13,665 nucleotides of DNA from [Mycobacterium] nativiensis. GTDB taxonomy: Bacteria; Actinomycetota; Actinomycetes; Mycobacteriales; Mycobacteriaceae. The translations under genes and the position numbers were made by a program. The DNA lies in the NCBI RefSeq assembly GCF_020172685.1, contig NZ_CP083986.1, positions 958,008-971,672 on the forward strand, read 5' to 3'. Shown one piece after another: positions 1 to 6,516 of the stretch (its first letter is position 1; every line of letters begins with the position of its first letter). The notes under the pieces were generated by a model. It searched no databases and was not told the origin of the DNA. It saw only the letters and a list, made by a program, of their open reading frames with translations.

Positions 1-1
1 C

Positions 2-115
2 TCCAATCGCGAGGCCCTGCGCTGCCTCAAACGCCGCCTGTCTCGCGTCGTATTCGGGCGACTTCACACCGACCACCAGAACCAGATTCAGCCTTGCCAA
101 CCGGCAGCGGCTTGA
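2..115 (+). CDS. 3' end of an IS110-family-like transposase (cut by the window edge)
   Basis: Only the last 37 codons are visible, read in the second forward frame to TGA at 113-115. The peptide starts SNREALRCLKRRLSRVVF, which resembles the conserved C-terminus of actinobacterial IS110/IS116/IS902-type transposases, where an 'EALRCLKRRL..VVY' helix closes the protein. Those enzymes are DEDD/serine-type recombinases that move circular IS intermediates. The catalytic parts would lie to the left, outside the window, so I cannot tell an intact element from a remnant. Just 14 bp separate this stop from the next gene's ATG, so the element's right end must lie in or very near the SRPBCC leader. In M. 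tuberculosis an acyl-CoA racemase gene (far) sits about here, so this end of the locus has probably been rearranged. The call rests on a short motif and is moderate. Confidence 0.5.
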   Translation, partial: SNREALRCLKRRLSRVVFGRLHTDHQNQIQPCQPAAA

Positions 116-118
116 CAT

Positions 119-123
119 AGGAG
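119..123 (+). promoter_or_regulatory. Ribosome binding site of the first SRPBCC gene
   Basis: AGGAG lies 6 nt before the ATG at 130. It supports that start and translation from a leadered mRNA, unlike several neighbours that look leaderless. It falls between the transposase-like stop codon (115) and the SRPBCC start. Confidence 0.7.
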
Positions 124-129
124 AAACCC

Positions 130-573
130 ATGGCAGTCAAGGATTCCCGCGAAGTGGTCATCGAAGCGAGCCCGGAGGAGATCTTCGAAGTCCTCGCCGA
201 TATCGAGTCCATCCCCGCGTGGTCGCCGCAGTACCAGAGCGCTGAGGTGCTCGACACCCACGACGACGGCCGGCCGCGCACGGTGCGGATCCGGATCAAA
301 GCCGCCGGCCTCACCGACGAGCAGGTGGTCGAATACACCTGGACGCCCGACAGTGTCGGCTGGACCCTGGTGTCGGCCGGCCAGCTCAAGGCGCAGGACG
401 CCAAGTACACGCTGACCCCGCAGGGCGATAAGACCAAGGTCCGCTTCGACATGGATGTCGACCCGTCGATTCCGATCCCGGGGTTCCTGCTCAAGAACAC
501 CCTCAAGGGCGGCATGAAGACGGCCACCGACGGTCTGCGCCAGCAGGTGCTCAAGGTCAAAAAGGGCGGCTGA
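130..573 (+). CDS. SRPBCC (START-like/polyketide cyclase) family protein
   Basis: A 147-aa soluble protein with no signal peptide or membrane segment. Its opening (SREVVIEASPEEIFEVLADI, residues 6-25) is the usual SRPBCC start: a first beta strand, then the helix that caps the hydrophobic cavity. A WSP motif and an acidic DGRP turn follow, and the C-terminal amphipathic helix (about 125-145) covers the pocket. Members of this fold bind lipids or other hydrophobic ligands and some catalyse cyclisation; nothing here identifies the ligand. It is similar to the mycobacterial Rv0854/Rv0856/Rv0857 group. The gene just downstream is a paralogue, about half identical over the first 70 residues. ATG 130 is chosen because of the AGGAG at 119-123. 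Family assignment is firm, function unknown. Lying beside dapC and fadAB hints at lipid-related work, but that is only inference. Confidence 0.85.
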   Translation: MAVKDSREVVIEASPEEIFEVLADIESIPAWSPQYQSAEVLDTHDDGRPRTVRIRIKAAGLTDEQVVEYTWTPDSVGWTLVSAGQLKAQDAKYTLTPQGDKTKVRFDMDVDPSIPIPGFLLKNTLKGGMKTATDGLRQQVLKVKKGG

Positions 574-613
574 CTCCGCTGGTCGAAACCCCTCCGGGCC
601 TGCGGGGCCGGGC

Positions 614-619
614 TAGGGT
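614..619 (+). promoter_or_regulatory. Candidate -10 box for leaderless SRPBCC gene 2
   Basis: TAGGGT fits the mycobacterial TANNNT -10 consensus. Seven nucleotides separate it from the GTG at 627, so transcription would begin at or next to the start codon. No Shine-Dalgarno sequence is seen in front of the GTG, which agrees with a leaderless mRNA. No clear -35. Confidence 0.5.
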
Positions 620-626
620 TGAGCCA

Positions 627-1079
627 GTGGCTGTTCGAGCATCGCGGGAAATTGTGATTGACGCGCCGCCGGAGAAAATCCTCGACGCGCTCGCCGATGT
701 GTCCGATGTGGTGTCCTGGTCGCCGGTGCACAAGGGCATGGAAGTCCTCGACTCCTACGAGGACGGCCGTCCCCATCACGTCCGCGCCACCATCAAGGTG
801 CTGGGCTTGGTGGACCGGGAGATCCTGGAGTACCACTGGGGCCCGGACTGGGTGGTCTGGGATGCCAAGGCGACCGCGCAGCAGCGCGCCCAGCACGTCG
901 AGTACAACCTCACCCGGGAAGGCCCGGACAGCACCCGGGTGCGCTTCGACATCACCGTCGAACCCACCGGGCCGATTCCGGCGTTCATGGTTCGCCGCGC
1001 CAGCAAGCTGGTGCTGCAGACCGCCACCGAGCGGCTGCGTGAGCGGGTCATGGGCGACGCAGCTGCTACCGAGGTATGA
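627..1079 (+). CDS. SRPBCC (START-like) family protein, paralogue of the preceding gene
   Basis: A 150-aa protein starting at GTG 627. It aligns without gaps to the upstream 147-aa protein over the N-terminal 70 residues: shared SRE.VI.A.PE.I start, WSP, EVLD, DGRP, the I-K..GL.D strand and EY.W. The pair is therefore a tandem duplication that has since diverged. Like its neighbour it has a helix-capped hydrophobic cavity fold and no visible catalytic signature. The start is supported by the alignment and by a -10-like TAGGGT 7 nt upstream, suggesting it has its own leaderless transcript despite lying only 53 nt after the first gene. The last 14 bases (1066-1079) overlap the 3' end of the convergent aminotransferase gene. 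It probably corresponds to Rv0857 or Rv0856; the ligand is unknown. Confidence 0.85.
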   Translation: MAVRASREIVIDAPPEKILDALADVSDVVSWSPVHKGMEVLDSYEDGRPHHVRATIKVLGLVDREILEYHWGPDWVVWDAKATAQQRAQHVEYNLTREGPDSTRVRFDITVEPTGPIPAFMVRRASKLVLQTATERLRERVMGDAAATEV

Positions 1080-2259
1080 CCGGGCCGTCGCGCAGGATCT
1101 CCAACCGCCGGAGCGCCTCGTCGATCGTGTCCTCGGGTTTGACAAAGGTGAAGCGCACCAAGTGATTCCAGACCTCGGGCGCGGTCGCTTCGGTCGGGGG
1201 TACGCAGAACGCCGACAGCGGGATCGCCGCCACCCCGGCTCGATGCGGCAGTTCGGCGCAGAAGGCGGTGCTGTCGTCGTAGCCGAGCGGACGCGGATCG
1301 GCGCACAGGAAATACGTGCCGAAACTGTCGTGCACCTCGAAGCCGACCTGCCGCAGCCCGTCGCTCAACCGTTCCCGGCGGGCCTGCATGGTCGTGCGCA
1401 GTGCCGCCACCCAGGCGTCCTCGGCGTCCAGCGCCACCGCCACCGCGGGTTGGAACGGCGCCCCGCCGACGTAGCTGAGGTACTGCTTGGCGGCCCGCAC
1501 CCCGGCCAGCAGATCCGCCGGCCCGCACGCCCAGCCGATCTTCCAGCCGGTGCAGTTGAACATCTTCGCCGCACTGGAGATCGTGACGGTGCGCTCGGCC
1601 ATCCCCTCGAACCCGGCCAGTGGCAGGTGGGTCCGCCCGGCGAACACCAGGTGCTCGTAGACCTCGTCGGAGATAACCAGCAGGTCGGCCTCCACCGCGA
1701 TGCGGGCGATCGCCGCCAGCTCGGTCTCGGTGAACACCGTGCCGGTGGGGTTGTGCGGCGAATTGACGATCAGCGCCTTGGTGGCCGGGGTGATGGCGCG
1801 GCGCAGTCGGTCGATGTCGAGGGCGAAACCGGGGCCGTCGGGAACCAGCGGCACGCTGACCCGTCGCGCGCCGGCCATGGCGACCACCGGCGAGTAGGAG
1901 TCGTAGAACGGCTCGATCAGCAGTACCTCCGAGCCCGGCTCAACCAGCCCGAGCACTGCGCCGGCGATGGCCTCGGTGGCCCCGACCGTCACCAGCACTT
2001 CGGTTGCCGGGTCGTAGTCGATACCGAAGTGTCGGTGGCGCTGACGGGCGATGGCTTCGCGTAGGGCGGGGATGCCGAGACCGGGCGGGTACTGGTTGAC
2101 GCCCTCGGCGATGGCGGCCCGGGCGGCTTCCAGCATCGAGGAGGGTCCGTCCTCATCGGGGAAACCCTGGCCGAGGTTGACCGCGCCGATCCGCGCGGCC
2201 AGCGCCGACATCTCGGCGAAGATCGTGGTGGCATAGGGGCGAAGCCGCGACACCGTCAT
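1066..2259 (-). CDS. dapC: PLP-dependent class I aminotransferase (DapC-type, Rv0858c-like)
   Basis: A 397-aa fold-type I aminotransferase. The orthologue in M. tuberculosis is annotated as N-succinyldiaminopimelate aminotransferase, which makes the amino donor step toward meso-diaminopimelate for lysine and peptidoglycan. Visible signatures: NLGQGFPDEDGP near residue 28; N170 in NSPHNPTG; D198 and Y201 in SDEVYEH, which hold the cofactor ring; Schiff-base lysine K232 in SSAAKMFNCTGWKIGW; and R369 in LVRFTF, the usual carboxylate-binding arginine. All key residues are present. The active-site text also closely matches kynurenine/methionine aminotransferases (YbdL, KAT), so substrate specificity is not settled by sequence. 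ATG 2259 follows a -10-like TATGCT by 8 nt (leaderless). Its 3' end overlaps SRPBCC gene 2 by 14 bp in convergent orientation, and a small membrane protein gene lies 28 bp upstream on the same strand. Confidence 0.85.
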   Translation of the reverse strand: MTVSRLRPYATTIFAEMSALAARIGAVNLGQGFPDEDGPSSMLEAARAAIAEGVNQYPPGLGIPALREAIARQRHRHFGIDYDPATEVLVTVGATEAIAGAVLGLVEPGSEVLLIEPFYDSYSPVVAMAGARRVSVPLVPDGPGFALDIDRLRRAITPATKALIVNSPHNPTGTVFTETELAAIARIAVEADLLVISDEVYEHLVFAGRTHLPLAGFEGMAERTVTISSAAKMFNCTGWKIGWACGPADLLAGVRAAKQYLSYVGGAPFQPAVAVALDAEDAWVAALRTTMQARRERLSDGLRQVGFEVHDSFGTYFLCADPRPLGYDDSTAFCAELPHRAGVAAIPLSAFCVPPTEATAPEVWNHLVRFTFVKPEDTIDEALRRLEILRDGPVIPR

Positions 2260-2267
2260 AACCGGCC

Positions 2268-2273
2268 AGCATA
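2268..2273 (-). promoter_or_regulatory. Candidate -10 box for leaderless dapC
   Basis: On the minus strand this reads TATGCT (TANNNT type), 8 nt before the dapC ATG. It sits in the 28-bp gap after the upstream membrane-protein gene, so dapC may have its own promoter as well as readthrough. No Shine-Dalgarno is evident. Confidence 0.45.
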
Positions 2274-2287
2274 GGAGCCGGTCGAGG

Positions 2288-2701
2288 TCAGTCGTCAGAA
2301 CGCCGGGCGAACCCTTCCAGGATGTTCCAGGAGCGGCTGCCCTTCACAACATGTAGGTAGTAGCCGTAGTTGGCGGTGGTCATGGCACCGGCTGCGAGCC
2401 CGATGCCGATCGCCCGCCCGACGCCGTCGCTGACATCCAGAGCCACCCCCAGCGCAGCGAGTGCGACGGCCACCCCGATCCACACCACGCCTTTGCGCCA
2501 CATGCCTTTGACGAAGAAGTAGAACGGGAAGAAGAACAGCGCCAGGAAGTTCGAGGTGATGCGCATCCGGGTTCCGAACGGCAGCGCCCGGAGCGCGGCC
2601 CGCGACTGCGGCGACGATGACGGCACCCCGTGCGCGTCGAAGAACGCGAAGCGCTGTTGCCAGGTCGGGGACAGTTCCGCGCGAGCATCGGCGTCGGTCA
2701 T
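2288..2701 (-). CDS. Small membrane protein, DUF2628-like
   Basis: A 137-aa protein. Residues 1-45 are soluble and polar. Hydrophobic segments follow at about 51-66 (phenylalanine-rich: NFLALFFFPFYFFVKG), 71-90 and 97-116. After the last segment comes ANYGYYLHVVKGSRSWNILE (110-129), and a short charged tail ends the protein. The pattern 'FFFPFYF..KGMWRKG' followed by 'ANY.YY.HVVKG..SWN' resembles DUF2628 membrane proteins, whose function is unknown. ATG 2701 is picked because a -10-like TAGACT lies 8 nt upstream; longer readings extend into promoter DNA and then into sequence antisense to fadA. It lies upstream of dapC on the same strand and is divergent from fadA. I do not recall a counterpart here in M. 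tuberculosis, so it may be lineage-specific. Coding status is likely; function is not known. Confidence 0.7.
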   Translation of the reverse strand: MTDADARAELSPTWQQRFAFFDAHGVPSSSPQSRAALRALPFGTRMRITSNFLALFFFPFYFFVKGMWRKGVVWIGVAVALAALGVALDVSDGVGRAIGIGLAAGAMTTANYGYYLHVVKGSRSWNILEGFARRSDD

Positions 2702-2709
2702 GAGGCCGA

Positions 2710-2715
2710 AGTCTA
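2710..2715 (-). promoter_or_regulatory. Candidate -10 box for the leaderless DUF2628-like gene
   Basis: The minus strand reads TAGACT, 8 nt ahead of the ATG at 2701, with no Shine-Dalgarno between. This suggests a leaderless transcript diverging from fadA. Confidence 0.45.
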
Positions 2716-2769
2716 TTGCGCCGAGCCCGCGAGCCGGGCACCGGAACCGCCCAACCATCCGGTTGATAG

Positions 2770-2788
2770 GCCACCCTGTTAGGGTGGC
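2770..2788. promoter_or_regulatory. Perfect 19-bp inverted repeat in the fadA promoter, candidate operator
   Basis: GCCACCCT and AGGGTGGC form 8-bp perfect arms around a 3-nt centre (GTT). The repeat lies upstream of fadA in the 162-bp divergent region. It covers where the -35 would be for the TAGGCT -10 at 2800-2805, and its right arm also contains a TAGGGT -10-like hexamer (2780-2785). A dimeric repressor bound here would block RNA polymerase. It does not match the KstR-type TNNAACNNGTTNNA pattern. The regulator is unknown; a small RNA hairpin is an alternative reading. Confidence 0.5.
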
Positions 2789-2799
2789 GAACGCGGGAC

Positions 2800-2805
2800 T
2801 AGGCT
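2800..2805 (+). promoter_or_regulatory. Candidate -10 box of the fadAB operon
   Basis: TAGGCT matches TANNNT. Transcription would start near 2812, giving a 5' UTR of about 50 nt that includes the fadA ribosome binding site. The second candidate is TAGGGT at 2780-2785, inside the inverted repeat. Confidence 0.4.
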
Positions 2806-2847
2806 CCCAACAGACGCAAGCGAACAATCCGTGTCGAATCCGAACTG

Positions 2848-2855
2848 AAGAGGAA
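2848..2855 (+). promoter_or_regulatory. fadA ribosome binding site
   Basis: AAGAGGAA, a clear purine-rich Shine-Dalgarno, lies 8 nt ahead of the fadA ATG at 2864 and fixes that start. Confidence 0.65.
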
Positions 2856-2863
2856 CTCCAGTC

Positions 2864-4075
2864 ATGTCCGACGAAGCCTTCATCTACGAGGCCATTCGCA
2901 CCCCGCGCGGTAAGCAGCGCAACGGGGCGCTGAACGAGGTCAAGCCCGTCAGCCTGGTTGTCGGCCTGGTCGACGAGCTGCGCACCCGCAACCCCGACCT
3001 GGATGTGAACCAGGTCAGCGACGCCGTGTTGGGCGTGGTGTCGCCGGTCGGTGACCAGGGTGGCGACATCGCCCGCACCGCGATGCTGGTCGCCGGCATG
3101 CCGGAGACCACCGGTGGGGTGCAGCTCAACCGGTTCTGCTCTTCGGGTCTGGAGGCCATCAACATCGCCGCGGCCAAGATCAAGGCCGGGTTCGACGACC
3201 TGGTGTTGGCCGGCGGCGTGGAGTCGATGAGCCGGGTGCCGATGGGTTCCGACGGTGGGGCCTGGGCCGGCGACCCGGCCACCAACTACCAGATCGGTTT
3301 CGTGCCGCAGGGCATCGGCGCCGACCTGATCGCCACCATGGAAGGCTTCTCGCGCGAGGACGTCGACCGCTACGCGGCACGCTCCCAGGAACTGGCGGCT
3401 GCGGCCTGGTCGGGCGGTTACTTCGCCAAGTCCGTGGTCCCGGTGCGCGACCAGAACGGCCTGATCGTCCTCGACCACGACGAGCACATGCGGCCCGGTA
3501 CGACGGTCGAGAGCCTGGGCAAGCTCAAGACCGCCTTCGACGGTATCGGCGCGATGGGCGGCTTCGACGACGTGGCGCTGCAGAAGTACCACGACGTCGA
3601 GAAGATCAACCACGTGCACACCGGCGGTAACAGCTCCGGCATTGTCGACGGCGCCGCGCTGGTGCTGGTCGGTTCGGAAAGCGCAGGAAAGGCCCAGGGT
3701 CTGACCCCGCGTGCCCGCGTCGTTGCCGCGGCCACCAGTGGCGCCGACCCGGTCATCATGCTCACCGGTCCCACCCCGGCCACCCGCCGGGTGCTGGAGC
3801 GCAGCGGCCTGACCGTCGACGACATCGACCTGTTCGAGATCAACGAGGCCTTCGCCTCGGTGGTGCTGAAGTTCCAGAAGGACATGGGCATCCCGGACGA
3901 GAAGCTCAACGTCAACGGCGGTGCCATCGCGATGGGCCACCCGCTGGGTGCCACCGGCGCGATGATCACCGGAACCATGATCGACGAACTCGAGCGCCGG
4001 GGTGCCCGCCGCGCTCTGATCACACTCTGCATCGGCGGCGGCATGGGCGTCGCCACCATCATCGAGAGGGTTTAA
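2864..4075 (+). CDS. fadA: Acetyl-CoA acyltransferase (3-ketoacyl-CoA thiolase), trifunctional enzyme beta subunit
   Basis: A 403-aa thiolase. It cleaves 3-ketoacyl-CoA with CoA to acetyl-CoA plus a shortened acyl-CoA, the last step of beta-oxidation, in the cytosol. The full catalytic set is visible: nucleophile C92 in [11 protein letters not shown], the [12 protein letters not shown] loop (118-129), NEAF at 327-330, H359 in [15 protein letters not shown], and acid/base C389 in CIGGGMG. Length is normal for the family. In M. tuberculosis the orthologue (Rv0859) forms an alpha2-beta2 trifunctional enzyme with FadB. Here fadB starts only 3 nt after the fadA stop, so the two subunits are almost certainly translated from one mRNA. 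The start is fixed by the purine-rich site at 2848-2855. Control is probably through the palindrome and promoter at 2770-2805. Confidence 0.96.
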   Translation: MSDEAFIYEAIRTPRGKQRNGALNEVKPVSLVVGLVDELRTRNPDLDVNQVSDAVLGVVSPVGDQGGDIARTAMLVAGMPETTGGVQLNRFCSSGLEAINIAAAKIKAGFDDLVLAGGVESMSRVPMGSDGGAWAGDPATNYQIGFVPQGIGADLIATMEGFSREDVDRYAARSQELAAAAWSGGYFAKSVVPVRDQNGLIVLDHDEHMRPGTTVESLGKLKTAFDGIGAMGGFDDVALQKYHDVEKINHVHTGGNSSGIVDGAALVLVGSESAGKAQGLTPRARVVAAATSGADPVIMLTGPTPATRRVLERSGLTVDDIDLFEINEAFASVVLKFQKDMGIPDEKLNVNGGAIAMGHPLGATGAMITGTMIDELERRGARRALITLCIGGGMGVATIIERV

Positions 4076-4078
4076 GCA

Positions 4079-6211
4079 ATGGCGGAGAACACCATTCAGT
4101 GGGACAAGGACGCTGACGGCATCGTCACGCTGACCATGGACGACCCGACCGGGTCGGCCAACGTGATGAACGAGCACTACCGCGAGTCCATGCACAACGC
4201 GGTGGAACGTCTTGTCGCGGAGAAGGATTCGATCACCGGTGTGGTGATCGCCAGCGCGAAGAAGACTTTCTTCGCCGGCGGTGACCTCAAGGCGATGATC
4301 AACGTCGGCCCGGCCGACGCCCAGGCCGTTTTCGACCAGTGCGAGGGCATCAAGGCCGACCTGCGTGCCCTGGAGACGCTGGGCAAGCCCGTCGTGGCCG
4401 CCATCAACGGCGCCGCGCTCGGCGGTGGGCTGGAGATCGCGCTGGCCTGCCACCACCGCATCGCCGCGGACGCCAAGGGCAGCCAGCTCGGCCTGCCCGA
4501 GGTCACCCTGGGCCTGCTGCCCGGCGGCGGCGGCGTCGCCCGCACCGTGCGCATGCTGGGCATCCAGAACGCGTTCATGAACGTGCTGGCGCAGGGCACT
4601 CGGTTCAAGCCGGCCAAGGCCAAGGAAGTGGGCCTGGTCGACGAGGTGCTGCCGACCGTCGAGGAGCTGATCCCGGCCGCCAAGGCGTGGATCAAGGCCA
4701 ACCCGGACGCCGGCGTGCAGCCGTGGGATGTCAAGGGCTACAAGATGCCCGGCGGCACCCCGTCCACCCCGGCGCTGGCGGCGATCCTGCCGTCGTTCCC
4801 GGCGCTGCTGCGCAAGCAGCTCAAGGGCGCCCCGATGCCGGCCCCGCGGGCCATCCTGTCCGCCGCGGTCGAGGGTGCGGCGGTCGACTTCGACACCGCC
4901 ACCCGCATCGAGAGCCGGTACTTCGTCTCGCTGGTCACCGGCAACGTCGCCAAGAACATGATCCAGGCGTTCTTCTTCGACCTGCAGCACATCAACGGTG
5001 GCGGCAGCCGGCCCGACGGCATCGCGCAGACCCCGATCAAGAAGATCGGTGTCCTGGGCGCGGGGATGATGGGCGCGGGCATCGCCTACGTGTCGGCCAA
5101 GGCCGGCTACGACGTGGTGCTCAAGGACGTCACCCTGGAGGCGGCACAGAAGGGCAAGGGCTACTCGGAGAAGCTCGAGGCCAAGGCCCTGGAGCGGGGC
5201 CGCACCACCGCGGAGCGCTCCAAGGCGCTGCTGGACAAGATCACCCCGACCGGCGACCCCGCCGACCTCAAGGGCGTGGACTTCGTGATCGAGGCCGTGT
5301 TCGAGAGCCAGGAGCTCAAGCACAAGGTCTTCCAGGAGATCGAGGACATCGTCGAGCCCAACGCGCTGCTGGGGTCGAACACCTCCACGCTGCCGATCAC
5401 CGGTCTGGCGGCCGGCGTGAAGCGCCAGGAGGACTTCATCGGGATCCACTTCTTCTCGCCGGTCGACAAGATGCCGCTGGTGGAGATCATCCGCGGTGAG
5501 AAGACCTCCGATGAGGCGCTGGCCCGGGTGTTCGACTACGTGCTGGCCATCAAGAAGACCCCGATCGTGGTCAACGACAGCCGCGGCTTCTACACCTCGC
5601 GGGTCATCGGCACCTTCATCAACGAGGCGCTGATGATGCTGGGCGAGGGTGTGGAGCCGGCCAGCATCGAGCAGGCCGGTCTGCAGGCCGGTTACCCGGC
5701 CGCTCCGCTGCAGCTCTCCGATGAGCTGAACCTGGAGCTGATGCACAAGATCGCCGTCGCCACCCGCGAAGGCATCGAGGCGGCCGGCGGCACCTACACC
5801 AAGCAGCAGAACGAGATCGTCGTCGAGAAGATGATCGAGCTCGGGCGTCCCTCGCGGCTCAAGGGTGCCGGCTTCTACGAGTACGTCGACGGCAAGCGCA
5901 CCGGTCTGTGGCCGGGCCTGCGGGAGACGTTCAACTCGGGTTCGTCGACCCCGCCGCTGCAGGACATGATCGACCGGATGCTGTTCGCCGAGGTACTCGA
6001 GACCCAGAAGTGCTTCGACGAGGGCGTGCTGACCTCGACCGCCGACGCCAACATCGGCGCGATCATGGGCATCGGCTTCCCGCCGTGGACCGGCGGCACC
6101 GCGCAGTACATCGTCGGCTACCCCGGCGGCAAGGCCGGCTTCGTGGCGCGGGCCAAGGAATTGGCCGCTCGCTACGGCGACCGGTTCAACCCGCCGGCAT
6201 CACTGCTCTAA
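4079..6211 (+). CDS. fadB: Fatty oxidation complex alpha subunit: enoyl-CoA hydratase / 3-hydroxyacyl-CoA dehydrogenase
   Basis: A 710-aa bifunctional enzyme that hydrates 2-enoyl-CoA and then oxidises the 3-hydroxyacyl-CoA with NAD+, feeding FadA. Residues 1-300 form the crotonase domain: oxyanion-hole loop FFAGGDLKAM (64-73), GAALGGGLEIALACHHRIA with E119, and GLPEVTLGLLPGGGG with E141, the two catalytic glutamates. A linker leads to the dehydrogenase Rossmann domain at about 321: GVLGAGMMGAGI (324-335, dinucleotide binding), SNTSTLPIT (433-441), catalytic H457 in GIHFFSPVDKMPLVEII with E469, and N499 in VVNDSRGFYTSR. The two C-terminal helical domains end near 710. No key residue is missing. 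ATG 4079 is preceded by GAGAGGG overlapping the fadA end and lies 3 nt after its stop. It matches M. tuberculosis Rv0860. A strong hairpin starts 6 nt past its stop. Confidence 0.96.
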   Translation: MAENTIQWDKDADGIVTLTMDDPTGSANVMNEHYRESMHNAVERLVAEKDSITGVVIASAKKTFFAGGDLKAMINVGPADAQAVFDQCEGIKADLRALETLGKPVVAAINGAALGGGLEIALACHHRIAADAKGSQLGLPEVTLGLLPGGGGVARTVRMLGIQNAFMNVLAQGTRFKPAKAKEVGLVDEVLPTVEELIPAAKAWIKANPDAGVQPWDVKGYKMPGGTPSTPALAAILPSFPALLRKQLKGAPMPAPRAILSAAVEGAAVDFDTATRIESRYFVSLVTGNVAKNMIQAFFFDLQHINGGGSRPDGIAQTPIKKIGVLGAGMMGAGIAYVSAKAGYDVVLKDVTLEAAQKGKGYSEKLEAKALERGRTTAERSKALLDKITPTGDPADLKGVDFVIEAVFESQELKHKVFQEIEDIVEPNALLGSNTSTLPITGLAAGVKRQEDFIGIHFFSPVDKMPLVEIIRGEKTSDEALARVFDYVLAIKKTPIVVNDSRGFYTSRVIGTFINEALMMLGEGVEPASIEQAGLQAGYPAAPLQLSDELNLELMHKIAVATREGIEAAGGTYTKQQNEIVVEKMIELGRPSRLKGAGFYEYVDGKRTGLWPGLRETFNSGSSTPPLQDMIDRMLFAEVLETQKCFDEGVLTSTADANIGAIMGIGFPPWTGGTAQYIVGYPGGKAGFVARAKELAARYGDRFNPPASLL

Positions 6212-6216
6212 CCGGG

Positions 6217-6266
6217 CAGACGTGACATCCCCCGAACCCTCGTGGCTTCGGGGGATTTCGCGTCTG
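6217..6266 (+). terminator. Long hairpin after fadB, likely transcription terminator
   Basis: Inner arms ATCCCCCGAA (6227-6236) and TTCGGGGGAT (6247-6256) pair perfectly over 10 bp around a 10-nt loop. Outer arms CAGACG (6217-6222) and CGTCTG (6261-6266) add 6 bp across a 4x4 internal loop. It begins 6 nt after the fadB stop. There is no U tract, which is common for mycobacterial terminators. It overlaps the first possible start (GTG 6222) of the next reading frame. Confidence 0.6.
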
Positions 6267-6512
6267 TTGGACTACCGACTGAGTATCACCGTCGGGAAGT
6301 TGCTGGAGGCGGGGCTGTGGCTCGGTTTCGCCTACGTGATCATCGGGGTGGTGTGCCTGTTCCTGCGTCCCGACGGCGTGGAAATCCTGCAGACCCGCGC
6401 CCAGGAGCAGTTCGGCATCCCACCCGACAGCATTTACGAGGTGGCGACGATCGCCGGGGTGCTGCTGTGGCCGCTGATGATGCTGCTGCCCACCAGCACC
6501 TGCGGCGGCTGA
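6222..6512 (+). CDS. Small two-helix membrane protein, hypothetical
   Basis: Read from GTG 6222 this is 96 aa; from TTG 6267 it is 81 aa. I do not recognise the family. Two hydrophobic segments are clear: about 28-48 (LLEAGLWLGFAYVIIGVVCL) and 74-90 (VATIAGVLLWPLMMLLP). A polar stretch of about 25 residues with EILQTRAQEQFGIPPDS joins them. A hairpin-type inner-membrane protein with a short external or internal loop is the simplest reading. The GTG lies inside the post-fadB hairpin and has no good ribosome binding site. TTG 6267 has GGGGGA about 11 nt upstream and begins at DYRLSITVGK, so it may be the true start. It is convergent with the methyltransferase gene, 4 bp apart. Stop TGA at 6510-6512. 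Confidence 0.6.
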   Translation: MTSPEPSWLRGISRLLDYRLSITVGKLLEAGLWLGFAYVIIGVVCLFLRPDGVEILQTRAQEQFGIPPDSIYEVATIAGVLLWPLMMLLPTSTCGG

Positions 6513-6516
6513 CGAC

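Noticed and set aside
27..1145. 372-codon minus-strand frame over the SRPBCC genes
   Set aside because: Antisense to two paralogues that support each other; no recognisable domain.
658..2064. 468-codon plus-strand frame
   Set aside because: Overlaps SRPBCC gene 2 and is antisense to dapC; Arg/Gly/His-rich shadow composition.
2702..2863. KstR-type operator for fadAB
   Set aside because: No TNNAACNNGTTNNA match seen in the divergent region; the palindrome present is GC-rich and different.
2288..5746. A 1152-codon minus-strand open frame across fadA and fadB
   Set aside because: Only its last 137 codons (2288-2701) look like a protein. The rest is antisense to two genes with full catalytic motifs, is rich in His, Arg, Gly and Val, and is the usual GC-rich shadow.
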